Notes: generated from the sequence alone by a model not told the origin. 64,000 nucleotides of DNA from Clavibacter sp. VKM Ac-2872 (GCF_015351105.1 NZ_JADKRR010000001.1:372001-436000), one strand, 5' to 3'. Counted from the stretch's first letter, positions 24,210-35,021 are shown. Made by a program: numbers and translations.

Positions 24210-25427
24210 GTGGATCCATTCATTCTCCTCGTGCTCGTCGTCATCACGGCGCTCGCCTTCGACTTCACCAACGGCTTCCACGACACGGCGAACGCGATGG
24301 CCACGTCCATCGCGACCGGCGCGTTGAAGCCCAAGGTCGCGGTCACGCTCTCCGCCGTGCTCAACCTCGTCGGCGCGTTCCTCAGCATCGAGGTCGCGCT
24401 CACGGTCACGAACGCGGTCGTGAAGATCCAGGACAAGTCCGGCGCCCCCGACCCGGCTCTGCTCCAGGGCGGCGGATCCGCGCTGCTGCTCATCGTGCTC
24501 GCGGGCCTCATCGGCGGCATCGTCTGGAACCTGCTCACCTGGCTGCTCGGCCTCCCGTCGAGCTCCTCGCACGCGCTGTTCGGCGGGCTCATCGGATCCA
24601 CGCTCGCGGGCCTCGGCGTCAACGGCGTCAACTGGGCGGGCGACGGCTCGAAGCTCGACGGCGTGGTCGGCAAGGTCATCCTCCCGGCGCTCATGTCGCC
24701 GATCCTCGCGGGGGCGGTGGCCGCGATAGGCACGTGGCTGGTGTTCCGGATCATCGGGAACCTCGCCGGCCGCGGGCTCGACCGCACCTTCCGCATCGGC
24801 CAGATCGGCAGCGCCTCGCTCGTCTCGCTCGCGCACGGCACGAACGACGCGCAGAAGACGATGGGCGTCATCACGCTCGCGCTCATCGCCGCGGGCGGCT
24901 GGACCGACACGGAGTCGGTGCCGTTCTGGGTGAAGATCAGCTGCGCGCTCGCCATCTCGCTCGGCACCTACATCGGCGGCTGGCGCATCATCCGCACGGT
25001 CGGCAAGGGCCTCGTCGAGATCGACACGCACCAGGGCATGGCGGCCGAGAGCTCGTCGGCCGCGGTCATCCTCGCCTCCAGCCACCTCGGCTTCGCGCTC
25101 TCCACCACCCACGTGGCCACCGGATCCATCCTCGGCTCCGGGCTCGGCCGCCCGGGCGCGCAGGTGCGCTGGAAGGTGGCGCTGCGCATGGTCGTGGCGT
25201 GGATCATCACCCTCCCGGCCGCCGCCCTCGTCGGCGCGGTCATGTGGTGGCTCGGCCACCTCATCGGCGGCGCCGCGGGTGGCATCGCCATGACGCTCGT
25301 GCTCGTCGCCGTCGCGATCACCGTCTACGTCCGCTCGCGCAAGGACGACGTGGGCGCGCACAACGTGAACGACGAGTGGTCCGACGAGAAGACCGCCCGC
25401 CCCGCAGCCCAGCCCGCCGACGTCTGA
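24210..25427 (+). CDS. PiT-family low-affinity inorganic phosphate transporter
   Basis: Membrane phosphate carrier of the PitA type, 405 aa. Both family signatures are seen: GFHDTANAMATSIATGALKP (about 21-40) and the second copy at AHGTNDAQKTMGVITLAL (about 208-225). About 10 membrane helices are present, with a polar C-terminal tail. Start is the GTG at 24210. The order Pit, small membrane protein, DUF3349 protein matches the pitA cluster of Mycobacterium (Rv0545c to Rv0543c), which supports one operon. The PHO box upstream suggests phosphate control. Confidence 0.93.
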   Translation: MDPFILLVLVVITALAFDFTNGFHDTANAMATSIATGALKPKVAVTLSAVLNLVGAFLSIEVALTVTNAVVKIQDKSGAPDPALLQGGGSALLLIVLAGLIGGIVWNLLTWLLGLPSSSSHALFGGLIGSTLAGLGVNGVNWAGDGSKLDGVVGKVILPALMSPILAGAVAAIGTWLVFRIIGNLAGRGLDRTFRIGQIGSASLVSLAHGTNDAQKTMGVITLALIAAGGWTDTESVPFWVKISCALAISLGTYIGGWRIIRTVGKGLVEIDTHQGMAAESSSAAVILASSHLGFALSTTHVATGSILGSGLGRPGAQVRWKVALRMVVAWIITLPAAALVGAVMWWLGHLIGGAAGGIAMTLVLVAVAITVYVRSRKDDVGAHNVNDEWSDEKTARPAAQPADV

Positions 25428-25438
25428 AGGACCCCGCC

Positions 25439-25750
25439 ATGCTCCCCCTCTTCTTCTCCGCGGTCGGCCAGGTCGCCCTCGTCGCCCTCCTCCTCGGCGC
25501 GGGCCTGCCCGCCCTCTTCGCCCTCGGCGTGCGGTCCTTCGCGCTCGCCAGCCCCGACACCAGCGGCCGCGTCGCCGGATCCGACTCCGCGCGTCGCACG
25601 CCGCCCGTCGTCCTCCAGGCCGTCGGCGCCCTCTGCTACGCGGTCGTCGTCCTCGCCGTCATCGCGGGCCTCACGCTCATCATCGCGGCGGGCCTCGGCC
25701 AGTCGGTGAGCTTCGAGCACGTCATCCCGACCTTCACCTCGAAGGGCTGA
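25439..25750 (+). CDS. small membrane protein of the Pit operon
   Basis: A 103-aa protein with two hydrophobic helices (about 5-30 and 57-82, LQAVGALCYAVVVLAVIAGLTLIIAA) joined by a polar loop. It sits 11 bp after the phosphate transporter and 2 bp before the DUF3349 gene. Its place matches the small membrane protein found between pitA and the DUF3349 gene in mycobacteria. A GAAGGACC ribosome site precedes the ATG. A helper role for the transporter is plausible but not shown. Confidence 0.8.
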   Translation: MLPLFFSAVGQVALVALLLGAGLPALFALGVRSFALASPDTSGRVAGSDSARRTPPVVLQAVGALCYAVVVLAVIAGLTLIIAAGLGQSVSFEHVIPTFTSKG

Positions 25751-25752
25751 CC

Positions 25753-26463
25753 ATGACCGAGAGCGCATCCGAGGGCGGCGGGTCGGGCGACGGCGCGACC
25801 GGCGTCGTCGAGCCCGGCCGCCACGACCGCGGCATCGTCCAGCGCGTCGTCGGCTGGCTGCGGGCGGGCTACCCGTCCGGCGTGCCGGACCAGGACTACG
25901 TGCCGCTGCTCGGGATCCTCCGCCGCAGCCTCACCGCCGAGGAGCTCGGGCAGGTGGTCGACCAGCTCGTCGACGACGCGGTCGAGGCGGAGGCGGCGGG
26001 CGAGGAGATCGGCCGGAGCCAGCTCCGCGAGCGCGTCGAGGCCATGCTGCTCGGCCCCGCGATGCCCGACGACCTCGTGCGCGTCTCGGCCCGGCTGGCC
26101 GCCGCGGGCTGGCCGCTCGGATCCCCGGAGGACCTGCACGAGCCGGACGCCGCGGATGCGCGCGCGACCGAGCGCACGGGCCTCGTCTCCCGCATCGTGT
26201 CGTGGCTGCGCGCCGGATACCCGGCCGGGCTCCCCGAGCAGGACTTCGTCCCGCTGCTCGCGCTGCTGCGACGCCGCCTCAGCGACGAGGAGGTGCAGGA
26301 GGTGAGCGCGCGTCTCGCATCCGAGGGCGGGCTGCCCGCCAGCCGCCTCGACGTCGCCTCCGCCATCGCGGGCGTCACCTCCGAGATGCCGTCGGACGCC
26401 GACATCGAGCGCGTGCGCGCCTACCTCGAGGCGCACGGCTGGCCGGAGGGCTTCCGCATCTGA
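25753..26463 (+). CDS. tandem DUF3349-domain protein
   Basis: A 236-aa soluble protein holding two copies of DUF3349. Copy one runs about 27-117 (IVQRVVGWLRAGYPSGVP, DYVPLLGILRRSL) and copy two about 139-233 (LVSRIVSWLRAGYPAGLP, DFVPLLALLRRRL); both end in a LAAAGWPLG / LEAHGWPEG type segment. In mycobacteria the family usually has a single copy of about 100 aa, so this looks like a gene fusion by duplication. Third gene of the Pit operon. Function unknown. Confidence 0.85.
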   Translation: MTESASEGGGSGDGATGVVEPGRHDRGIVQRVVGWLRAGYPSGVPDQDYVPLLGILRRSLTAEELGQVVDQLVDDAVEAEAAGEEIGRSQLRERVEAMLLGPAMPDDLVRVSARLAAAGWPLGSPEDLHEPDAADARATERTGLVSRIVSWLRAGYPAGLPEQDFVPLLALLRRRLSDEEVQEVSARLASEGGLPASRLDVASAIAGVTSEMPSDADIERVRAYLEAHGWPEGFRI

Positions 26464-26483
26464 CCCGGGCGGGGATCCCGCAC

Positions 26484-28873
<2,390 letters not shown>

Positions 28874-28971
28874 TCCGTTGACACGGCCGCCCGCGGCCGG
28901 TCGACTCACGGCAGGGCCGTCGTCCGCACGGGCGGCGGCCCGTCCCGTCCCAGGAGCCACCGGAGGTCGCC

Positions 28972-29415
28972 GTGAGCGAGCCCATCGTCATCACCCGCAC
29001 GTTCGCCGCCTCGCGGGAGCGCGTCTTCGACGCGTGGACCACGCCGGCCGACTTCTCCGCCTGGTTCGGCGCCGCCGCGGTGGAGGTGCCCCTCGAGACC
29101 CTGCGGATGGACGTGCGCGTCGGCGGCGCGTGGAGCGCCGTGATGCGTCTGCCCGACGGGGGCGCCATCGACTGGGCGGGGGAGTACGTCGAGCTCGACC
29201 GGCCGTCGCGCCTCGCGATGACCATGACCGACCGGCCCGACCAGCCCGCGGGCGAGCCGCTCTCCGTCGACCTCGAGGAGGTCGCGGGCGGTGCCACGCG
29301 CATGACGATGACGCAGCGCGCCGGCGAGTTCACCGACGAGCAGCGCGAGATGACGATCCAGGGCTGGAGCGCCTTCCTCGACGTGATGGAGGGGCTGGTC
29401 GCGCCGAGCGGGTGA
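28972..29415 (+). CDS. SRPBCC (AHSA1-like) domain protein
   Basis: A 147-aa START-like lipid/ligand-binding fold of the Aha1/CalC type: TRTFAASRERVFDAWTTPADFSAWFG at the start, GGAWSAVMRLPDGG in the middle, and a C-terminal helix ending FLDVMEGLVAPSG. The start is GTG 28972 with GGAGG 7 nt upstream; TTGACA at 28878-28883 may be the -35. The last ~70 bp of the gene recur, frameshifted, after hipA (31386-31456), which indicates the hipBA block was inserted here. Confidence 0.83.
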   Translation: MSEPIVITRTFAASRERVFDAWTTPADFSAWFGAAAVEVPLETLRMDVRVGGAWSAVMRLPDGGAIDWAGEYVELDRPSRLAMTMTDRPDQPAGEPLSVDLEEVAGGATRMTMTQRAGEFTDEQREMTIQGWSAFLDVMEGLVAPSG

Positions 29416-29502
29416 CCACTGCTGGTCGTGTCCGCATCCCATCTGCGGACTCGACCTCGTGATCAGCGGGGTCGCCATGGAACGCGAATGCGCCGTGGCG
29501 CC

Positions 29503-29549
29503 AATGTCACATGGACATTCCATTTGTCGCGTGTAACATCGGCGTTACA
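29503..29549 (+). promoter_or_regulatory. hipBA promoter with two palindromic operators
   Basis: AATGTC-ACATG-GACATT (29503-29519) and TGTAAC-ATCGGC-GTTACA (29532-29549) are both perfect inverted repeats. The first overlaps a -35-like TGGACA (29512-29517) and the second a -10-like TAACAT (29534-29539), 16 bp apart. They are natural sites for HipB dimers to repress their own operon. Confidence 0.62.
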
Positions 29550-29571
29550 TCACGAGGTGAGGGGAGCGAGC

Positions 29572-30063
29572 ATGCGCGCATCGTGGTCGGCGGATCTCGG
29601 TCGCATCGCGCGCCAGCGGCGGCTGGACCTGGGGTGGTCGCAGGAGGAACTGGCCGCGAAGGCGGAGGTGACGCGTCAGTGGTTGACGCGCTTCGAGACG
29701 GGCAAAGGCGATCCCACGCTGTCGAAGGTGCTGCGCGTCCTACGGGAACTCAAGCTGCATGTGGATGTGGCCGCCGAGGAGCGTGTCGCGGTCACACGGC
29801 CCCGCACGACGATCCCGGTCTACAAGCCCGCAAGCGTCGACACGTCTCATCTCGCTGCCGCCCTGGAGCAGTTCGCCCTCGTCGCTTCGCGGGTGAAGAA
29901 GCCCGATGAGAAGGCACTGGCGTCTGCTCTGGTCGCGATGCAAGACACCATGGCGGGGGCGTTGGAACGGTTGTCGCGCTCCCAGCAGCAGATGCGGGGA
30001 CAGGGGCAGCTCCCCTCCGGCTCCCGGTCTGCTCACGGGGAAGACCATCAGGAGGCGAAGTGA
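29572..30063 (+). CDS. hipB: HipB-like antitoxin, XRE-type DNA-binding protein
   Basis: A 163-aa antitoxin. The XRE helix-turn-helix is at about 10-62: IARQRRLDLGWSQEELAAKAEVTRQWLTRFETG, then DPTLSKVLRVLREL. An extended C-terminal ~95 residues (longer than the E. coli protein of 88 aa) likely reach the toxin. Start is the ATG at 29572 after an AGGGGAGC-like ribosome site. The stop overlaps the GTG start of hipA (GTGA). Base composition is less GC-rich than the surroundings. Confidence 0.87.
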   Translation: MRASWSADLGRIARQRRLDLGWSQEELAAKAEVTRQWLTRFETGKGDPTLSKVLRVLRELKLHVDVAAEERVAVTRPRTTIPVYKPASVDTSHLAAALEQFALVASRVKKPDEKALASALVAMQDTMAGALERLSRSQQQMRGQGQLPSGSRSAHGEDHQEAK

Positions 30064-31373
30064 TCCGGGTCCTAGATGTGCGCCTATACGGCGTGCTCGT
30101 CGCCACCCTCGAGCAGATCCGGCCGCGTGAATACGTCCTGGAATACACCAGAGAGTGGAGCGAAGAGGAAGATCTGCCTGTCTCACTGTCCCTTCCCGTC
30201 ACGCAGCGGCGGCATGAAGGGGCAGTGGTGTTCCACTTCATCGACAACCTGTTGCCGGACAGCGGCCCTGTGCGCGATGCATGGGCGAGGGAGGCGGGAC
30301 TCGCGGACACTGAGCCGTTCCAGCTGCTCGCCGTACACGGTGCAGACGTCGCTGGTGCCCTGGAGTTCTACCCGGCAGGGGAGGAATCCCGCTCGGACGG
30401 CCATCTGGAACCGCTCAGCCACGAATCCATAGCCGAGCGCATCCGGGCCATTCGACACGATCTGCCCGACCCCGCGCTCGTGGAAGGCGAGGCAGGCCGT
30501 TTCTCCCTGGGAGGCGCCCAGGGCAAGTTCGCCCTGGCTCTCCGCGAAGGCGAGTGGTTCGCGCCGACCGGTGTGCACCCGTCCAGCCACATCTTCAAGC
30601 CCAAGGTCGGTGCCCTCGTCGATGGGGAGATCATCGAGCACGTGACGATGACGGCGCTACCGTTGCTTGGCATTCCCGCCGCCCGGACCGAGATGCTGGA
30701 CTTCGACACTGAGCGGTCCCTCGTGGTCACCCGCTTCGATCGACAACCCGCGGCGGACGGCGGCCTGACGCGCTTCCATCAAGAGGACCTCGTGCAAGCG
30801 ACCGGCACCCCGCGGTTGAAGAAGTACCAGAAGGACGGCGGCCCGGGATATCGCGACATCCTCGGCCAGCTCAGCCGCATCCCGGACAGCGAGATCTCCG
30901 CGCTCGCGAGATCCCGATTCGTCGAGGCGCTCTTCGCTTCGTGGTTTCTGCTGAACACCGACGCCCACGGCAAGAACTTCTCGCTGAGGCACGCTGCTCC
31001 CGCGTTCGATCTGACCGAGATGTACGACTTCTCTTCCCTGTTGCCCTACATCCGGCCACGGGGAGATGCGCCGCGAGACCTGCTCCATGCCTTCGGTGCG
31101 ACGCGGATGTCCATGGCCATCGCAGGGCGGTATGAGGCGGAATCGATGGGTGCCTTCGAATGGGCCGCCGTTGCGCGAGAAGCGGGCATGCCGGGCGATG
31201 CGTTCATCCACTGGGCCAAGGACTTCGTGTCCATCGCGCCCGCCGTCTTCCGTCTCGTCGCGGGGGGCCTGCGCGAGACGCATCGGACATCGACCGTCGA
31301 GACGATGCTCGATCGGTTGGAGACGCGCTCCGAGCAAGCGCTGCGCATCTTGGATCGGGAGATCCACATCTGA
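30060..31373 (+). CDS. hipA: HipA-family serine/threonine kinase toxin
   Basis: A 437-aa HipA kinase; the E. coli member phosphorylates glutamyl-tRNA synthetase and causes growth arrest. Seen here: the N-terminal HipA domain (VRLYGVLVATLEQ, then LPVSLSLPV), the regulatory Ser/Gly loop SLGGAQGKFAL (about 148-158, equal to the autophosphorylated Ser loop), an ATP-binding Lys in SSHIFKPK (about 175-182), the catalytic LNTDAHGKNFSL (about 297-308) and the metal-binding YDFSS (about 322). All key residues are present, so it should be active. Translationally coupled to hipB, and part of the apparent insertion at 29416-31385. Confidence 0.92.
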   Translation: MIRVLDVRLYGVLVATLEQIRPREYVLEYTREWSEEEDLPVSLSLPVTQRRHEGAVVFHFIDNLLPDSGPVRDAWAREAGLADTEPFQLLAVHGADVAGALEFYPAGEESRSDGHLEPLSHESIAERIRAIRHDLPDPALVEGEAGRFSLGGAQGKFALALREGEWFAPTGVHPSSHIFKPKVGALVDGEIIEHVTMTALPLLGIPAARTEMLDFDTERSLVVTRFDRQPAADGGLTRFHQEDLVQATGTPRLKKYQKDGGPGYRDILGQLSRIPDSEISALARSRFVEALFASWFLLNTDAHGKNFSLRHAAPAFDLTEMYDFSSLLPYIRPRGDAPRDLLHAFGATRMSMAIAGRYEAESMGAFEWAAVAREAGMPGDAFIHWAKDFVSIAPAVFRLVAGGLRETHRTSTVETMLDRLETRSEQALRILDREIHI

Positions 31374-31385
31374 TCCCACCTGCCG

Positions 31386-31456
31386 CGCGAGAGGGCGATC
31401 CAGGGCTGGGCGCGTCGCTCGACGTGATGGAGGGGCTGGTCGCGCCGGACGCCTAG
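31386..31456 (+). pseudogene. duplicated, frameshifted 3' end of the SRPBCC gene
   Basis: This stretch repeats the last ~70 bp of the gene ending at 29415. Identical runs include CGATCCAGGGCTGG, and a 29-nt block ending in the region that encodes LDVMEGLVAP. One base is lost between the two runs, so the coded peptide changes frame, then ends SLDVMEGLVAPDA with its own stop. It overlaps the end of the convergent phosphatase gene by 4 bp. It marks the right edge of the hipBA insertion, or a remnant of a second SRPBCC gene. Confidence 0.72.
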
Positions 31457-33105
31457 CGCGTGCGGCCGGCGGGCCGGTCCTGTCGCGGCCTCCTCACCAC
31501 GCCGACCGCGGTGATGCCCGCCGCGCCCAGCGCGAACGCGAGGACGGCCAGGAACGGCAGCTCGTCGGCGGACATGCCCGTCGCGGCGAGCGTGTCGCCG
31601 CGAGCGGCGGAGGCGTCGGCGGCGGCGATCGCGGCCGGCGAGCCGGGGAGCGCGCCCGGGACGGACGCCCCGGACGAGGTCGTCCCCGGATCCACCGCGG
31701 CAGCGCCCGTGAGGCAGCGGCGCACCTCGGCCGTGTCGTAGAACAGGGAGCCCGGCGCGATGGGCGTGCAGCCCGCGCGGAACGGGATCGCCTTCTCGTC
31801 GTAGAGCATGCGCACGATGGCGCGGCCGGTCGCGTCCCGGTAGACGTCCCACTGCACGTTCGCGGCCATGGGCGTGACGGTCTCGCCGCGCCAGGCGTTC
31901 GTCGCGTACGCGTACGGGGCCTCGGGGGTCACCGGCTGCGTCGAGCCGGGAAGTCCGATGAGGGCCGCGAAGGGGATGATCGTCTCGGCGTGCGCGAAGC
32001 GGAACGTCGCGGCCGTCGCGGATCCGGCGAGCCGGGCGTCCATTGAGTCGAGGAAGTCGTCGAGCAGCGGCGTCGCCATCCGGTAGGTGATGTCGCTGCC
32101 CTGGAACGCCGGGCCCTTGGAGTAGAAGTCCTCCGCGTCGAGCAGGTAGGCGAACCACTCGGTGTCCGCGTCGTCGCCCGCGAAGTAGCGGTCGAAGTCG
32201 ACGCTGACCTCCTCCGTCATGTCCGGCGCGATGATGTAGAGGTTGTAGAGCATCATCGCGGCGTCGAGCTCGTCGTCGACGTGGGCGCCGCCGTCGCCGC
32301 CGTCGACGAAGTGGTACTGCCCGGCCGCGAGGCGATCGACGAAGGCGGGCGTGTAGATGCGCTCGAGCAGGCGGCGCGCGGCCTCGTGGCTGCGGGGCTG
32401 GGCGTAGATCGCGTCGACGGCCGCGGTCACGGCGGGGCCGTCCTCGTAGGCCTGGTAGTCGGCGTTCGCCGCGGACTTGTGGAAGTAGAGCGTGTCGGGG
32501 TCCTTGGCGATGTCCTTCGGCAGGTGCGACGCGAGGAGCGGATCCGCGCGCTTCAGGCCCTCCGCGAACGCCTTGCCCGACGCGGTGGCGCGCGCCTCGC
32601 CCGAGCTCTCGAGCGCGACGGTGTCGGATCCCGCGTCGACGCCGGCGAACAGCGACGGCAGCCGCTCGACGACGCGCGAGCCGATGCCGCGGTGCTGGTC
32701 GGCGCCCTGGCCGGTGAGGTTGCCGTAGCCGAGCTTCTTGTTCGCGGCGGTGAGCTTGGCGACCTCCGGGCCGAGCGTCTGGCCGAGTGTCGTGAGCGCG
32801 CCCTCGGAGCGGGCCTGCTCCCACACCTGCGTGGTGAGCGAGTCGTACTTGAAGCTCGACAGGGCGCGGGATCCGTGGCGCGCGACCGACTCCGTGTAGA
32901 CGGGCGCGAACCCGGCGGGCGCGGGCGCGAGGTCGGCCGCGGTGCCCTGCGGCTGGTACGGGGTCTTGCTGCTGTAGTACGTGCGGTCGGCGGTGCCGGT
33001 GCCGGTCGCCGCGAGCGCCGGGAGGGCGGATCCGCCGGCGGTGATCCCGAGGGCCAGGGCGAGCGCGACGGAGGCGGACAGGCGGCGGCGGGTGCGGAGG
33101 CGCAT
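31453..33105 (-). CDS. wall-anchored histidine acid phosphatase (phytase/MINPP-like)
   Basis: A 550-aa exported phosphatase of the histidine superfamily, branch 2. A Sec signal (about 1-33) precedes the catalytic RHGSR (about 76-80), and HAE (in FRFAHAETIIP, about 386) supplies the proton donor. This RHGxR form resembles multiple inositol polyphosphate phosphatases and phytases, so organic phosphate release is likely. The C-terminus is a sorting signal: LAATG (about 506-510), hydrophobic helix, then RRPRQDRPAGRTR. LAXTG motifs are used by class E sortases in high-GC Gram-positives. A PHO-like repeat lies upstream at 33194-33226. Confidence 0.87.
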   Translation of the reverse strand: MRLRTRRRLSASVALALALGITAGGSALPALAATGTGTADRTYYSSKTPYQPQGTAADLAPAPAGFAPVYTESVARHGSRALSSFKYDSLTTQVWEQARSEGALTTLGQTLGPEVAKLTAANKKLGYGNLTGQGADQHRGIGSRVVERLPSLFAGVDAGSDTVALESSGEARATASGKAFAEGLKRADPLLASHLPKDIAKDPDTLYFHKSAANADYQAYEDGPAVTAAVDAIYAQPRSHEAARRLLERIYTPAFVDRLAAGQYHFVDGGDGGAHVDDELDAAMMLYNLYIIAPDMTEEVSVDFDRYFAGDDADTEWFAYLLDAEDFYSKGPAFQGSDITYRMATPLLDDFLDSMDARLAGSATAATFRFAHAETIIPFAALIGLPGSTQPVTPEAPYAYATNAWRGETVTPMAANVQWDVYRDATGRAIVRMLYDEKAIPFRAGCTPIAPGSLFYDTAEVRRCLTGAAAVDPGTTSSGASVPGALPGSPAAIAAADASAARGDTLAATGMSADELPFLAVLAFALGAAGITAVGVVRRPRQDRPAGRTR

Positions 33106-33193
33106 GGGTTCCTGGTGGAGCGGGCGCGGCGCGGCAGGAGCGCGGCGGCGGGTGCGGGTCGGTCGCGGGCGCGACGCGGCCGACGCTAGGCGG

Positions 33194-33226
33194 ATGGCAT
33201 GACACGGCGGTGTCCCGGCGCTGAAC
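33194..33226 (-). promoter_or_regulatory. possible degenerate PHO box before the phosphatase gene
   Basis: On the minus strand three 11-nt units follow one another: GTTCAGCGCCG, GGACACCGCCG and TGTCATGCCAT. The first two share 6 and 5 of 7 bases with the GTTCACC core, the third few. The 11-nt phasing and the phosphatase target make a PhoP site plausible but unproven. The rest of the 33106-33299 gap holds no other feature I can name. Confidence 0.35.
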
Positions 33227-33299
33227 GGGCGGGGTGCCGGGCGTCCGCCGAGCCCGCACCTCGCCCGTAGGGTGGGAGGACGCGCGCGAGGGGAGACGG

Positions 33300-34229
33300 A
33301 TGATCGGGGTGCTGACCGGCTTCGCCATCATCGGCTTCATCATCGCCGTGGGCTACGGCGTCGGCCGGTCCGGGATAGCGGGCCCCGGCGCCCAGCACTC
33401 CCTCAACCGGGTGGCCTTCTTCGTCGCGACGCCCGCGCTGCTCTTCACGGTGCTCGCGAAGGCCGACCTGCACGTCGTGTTCTCGGCGTTCCTGCTCACG
33501 TCGGCGAGCGCGGTGGCCGTCGCGGCGGTGCTCTACCTGGTCGTGGCACGGATCCTCTTCCGTCGGCCGGTCGCGGAGACCACCATCGGCGCGGCCTCGG
33601 CGAGCTACGTCAACGCCAACAACATCGGCCTGCCCGTCGCGATCTACGTGCTCGGCGACGCGCAGCTCGTCGCGCCCGTGCTGCTGCTCCAGCTGCTGGT
33701 GCTGGCGCCGACCACGCTGACGGTCCTCGACATCTCGAGCCGCGGATCCGCGTCGGTGGTCGGGATCCTCACGCAGCCGCTGCGCAACCCGATGATCATC
33801 GCGTCGATGCTCGGCATCCTCATCGCGATCACCGGGCTCCCGGTCCCCGACGCGATCTACGAGCCCTTCCGGCTCATCGGCGGCGCGGCGATCCCCATCG
33901 TGCTGATGGCGTTCGGCATGTCGCTCGTGGGGCGGAAGCCGCTCGCGCCGGGGTCGGGGCGCGGCGAGATCGTCGTCGCCTCGGTGATCAAGACGGTGGT
34001 CATGCCGCTCGCCGCGTTCCTGCTGGCCCGGTTCGCGTTCCACCTCGATGCGCCGCAGACCTTCGCCGCGACCGTGATCGCGGGCCTGCCGACGGCGCAG
34101 AACATCTTCAACTTCGCGTCGCGGTACGAGCGCGGCGTGGTGCTGGCGCGCGACACCGTGCTCATCACGACGGTCGCCTCGATCCCGGTGCTGCTGGTGA
34201 TCGCGGCGCTGCTCGCACCCGGGACCTAG
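33300..34229 (+). CDS. AEC-family (auxin efflux carrier-like) transporter
   Basis: A 309-aa membrane carrier of the AEC group, about 10 helices in two halves. NRVAFFVATPALLFTVLAKADL and ASASYVNANNIGLPVAIYVLGD are typical of the first half; AGLPTAQNIFNFASRYERG, with its conserved Asn-rich turn, of the second. Bacterial members export organic acids such as malate, though auxin-type substrates are possible. A TAGGGT box at 33268-33273 and a GGGGAG ribosome site precede the ATG at 33300. Confidence 0.88.
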   Translation: MIGVLTGFAIIGFIIAVGYGVGRSGIAGPGAQHSLNRVAFFVATPALLFTVLAKADLHVVFSAFLLTSASAVAVAAVLYLVVARILFRRPVAETTIGAASASYVNANNIGLPVAIYVLGDAQLVAPVLLLQLLVLAPTTLTVLDISSRGSASVVGILTQPLRNPMIIASMLGILIAITGLPVPDAIYEPFRLIGGAAIPIVLMAFGMSLVGRKPLAPGSGRGEIVVASVIKTVVMPLAAFLLARFAFHLDAPQTFAATVIAGLPTAQNIFNFASRYERGVVLARDTVLITTVASIPVLLVIAALLAPGT

Positions 34230-34246
34230 CGGCCCCGCCTTCCGAC

Positions 34247-34405
34247 CTAGCGGCGGCGGGTCGGGGCCGTGCGCTGCGCGGCGCGCTTCTGCGAGCGCTT
34301 CGCCATCTGGGCCTTGCCCTTGGCCATGGCGGCCTTGCCCTGGCGGCTGCGCAGGAACTTCCGGATCACGGGGACGGCGACGAACAGGAAACGGATCAGC
34401 GGCAT
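34247..34405 (-). CDS. small basic membrane protein
   Basis: A 52-aa protein: a hydrophobic N-terminal helix (MPLIRFLFVAVPVIRKFL) and a very basic tail (KGKAQMAKRSQKRAAQRTAPTRRR region). I do not recognise the family. The ATG at 34405 has AGGAG 6 nt upstream, which supports it over longer starts. It converges on the AEC carrier. Amphipathic cationic composition could suit membrane or nucleic-acid contact. Confidence 0.6.
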   Translation of the reverse strand: MPLIRFLFVAVPVIRKFLRSRQGKAAMAKGKAQMAKRSQKRAAQRTAPTRRR

Positions 34406-34544
34406 GGTGCTCCTCGGGGGATCTGCGCGGATCGGTGGATGCCCGCTCATCGACCCTGCCAGGTCCGGCGGCGCGCGACCGGGTCGGGAGCGGATGCGGC
34501 GGGGAACGGCCAGGCGGGCGCAGCGGGGGAGGGCCGGATGCGGC

Positions 34545-35021
34545 TCAGAGCGCCTTCCGCATCTGCTGCGCCGTCACGTCGTATCCCGCCGACGCGTAGA
34601 GCGCGATCGCAACGTGGTTCGCGCCGAAGACGTTGAGGGCCAGCGCGGGGGCACCGGCGGCGCGCGTCGCCTCCTCCACCGCGGCGAGCAGGGCGCGGCC
34701 GTACCCGGATCCGCGGCGCGACGGATCCACCAGGAGCTCGAACAGGAACGCCGTGTCGGGCCTGCCGTTCGGATCGTCGAGCGCGACCCAGGCGCTGCCG
34801 ACCCCGACGCCGTCCTCGTCGACGCCGCGCAGGAGCAGGGTGCGCGGCGTCCGGATCCCGTCGGCGAGGTACTTCGCGGTCTCGGCCGCCGCCCGCTCGA
34901 ACGCTCCCTCGGCCGGCCAGAGCCCCGCCTCGACCTGGCGGGCCGCGTAGTCCTCGTCGGCGTCGGCCACCATGCGGGCGCACTCGGTCGGGGTCATGGG
35001 GCGCACGGTCACGGAGGGCAT
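34545..35021 (-). CDS. GNAT-family N-acetyltransferase
   Basis: A 158-aa acetyltransferase. Motif A is clear at FLFELLVDPSRRGSGYGRALLAAVEEATR (about 92-120), with RRGSGYGRAL as the acetyl-CoA loop; motif B is NHVAIALYASAGYDV (about 136-150). Start ATG 35021 chosen; an ATG nine bases upstream would add three residues. Substrate unknown; the gene has no linked partner. Confidence 0.84.
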   Translation of the reverse strand: MPSVTVRPMTPTECARMVADADEDYAARQVEAGLWPAEGAFERAAAETAKYLADGIRTPRTLLLRGVDEDGVGVGSAWVALDDPNGRPDTAFLFELLVDPSRRGSGYGRALLAAVEEATRAAGAPALALNVFGANHVAIALYASAGYDVTAQQMRKAL

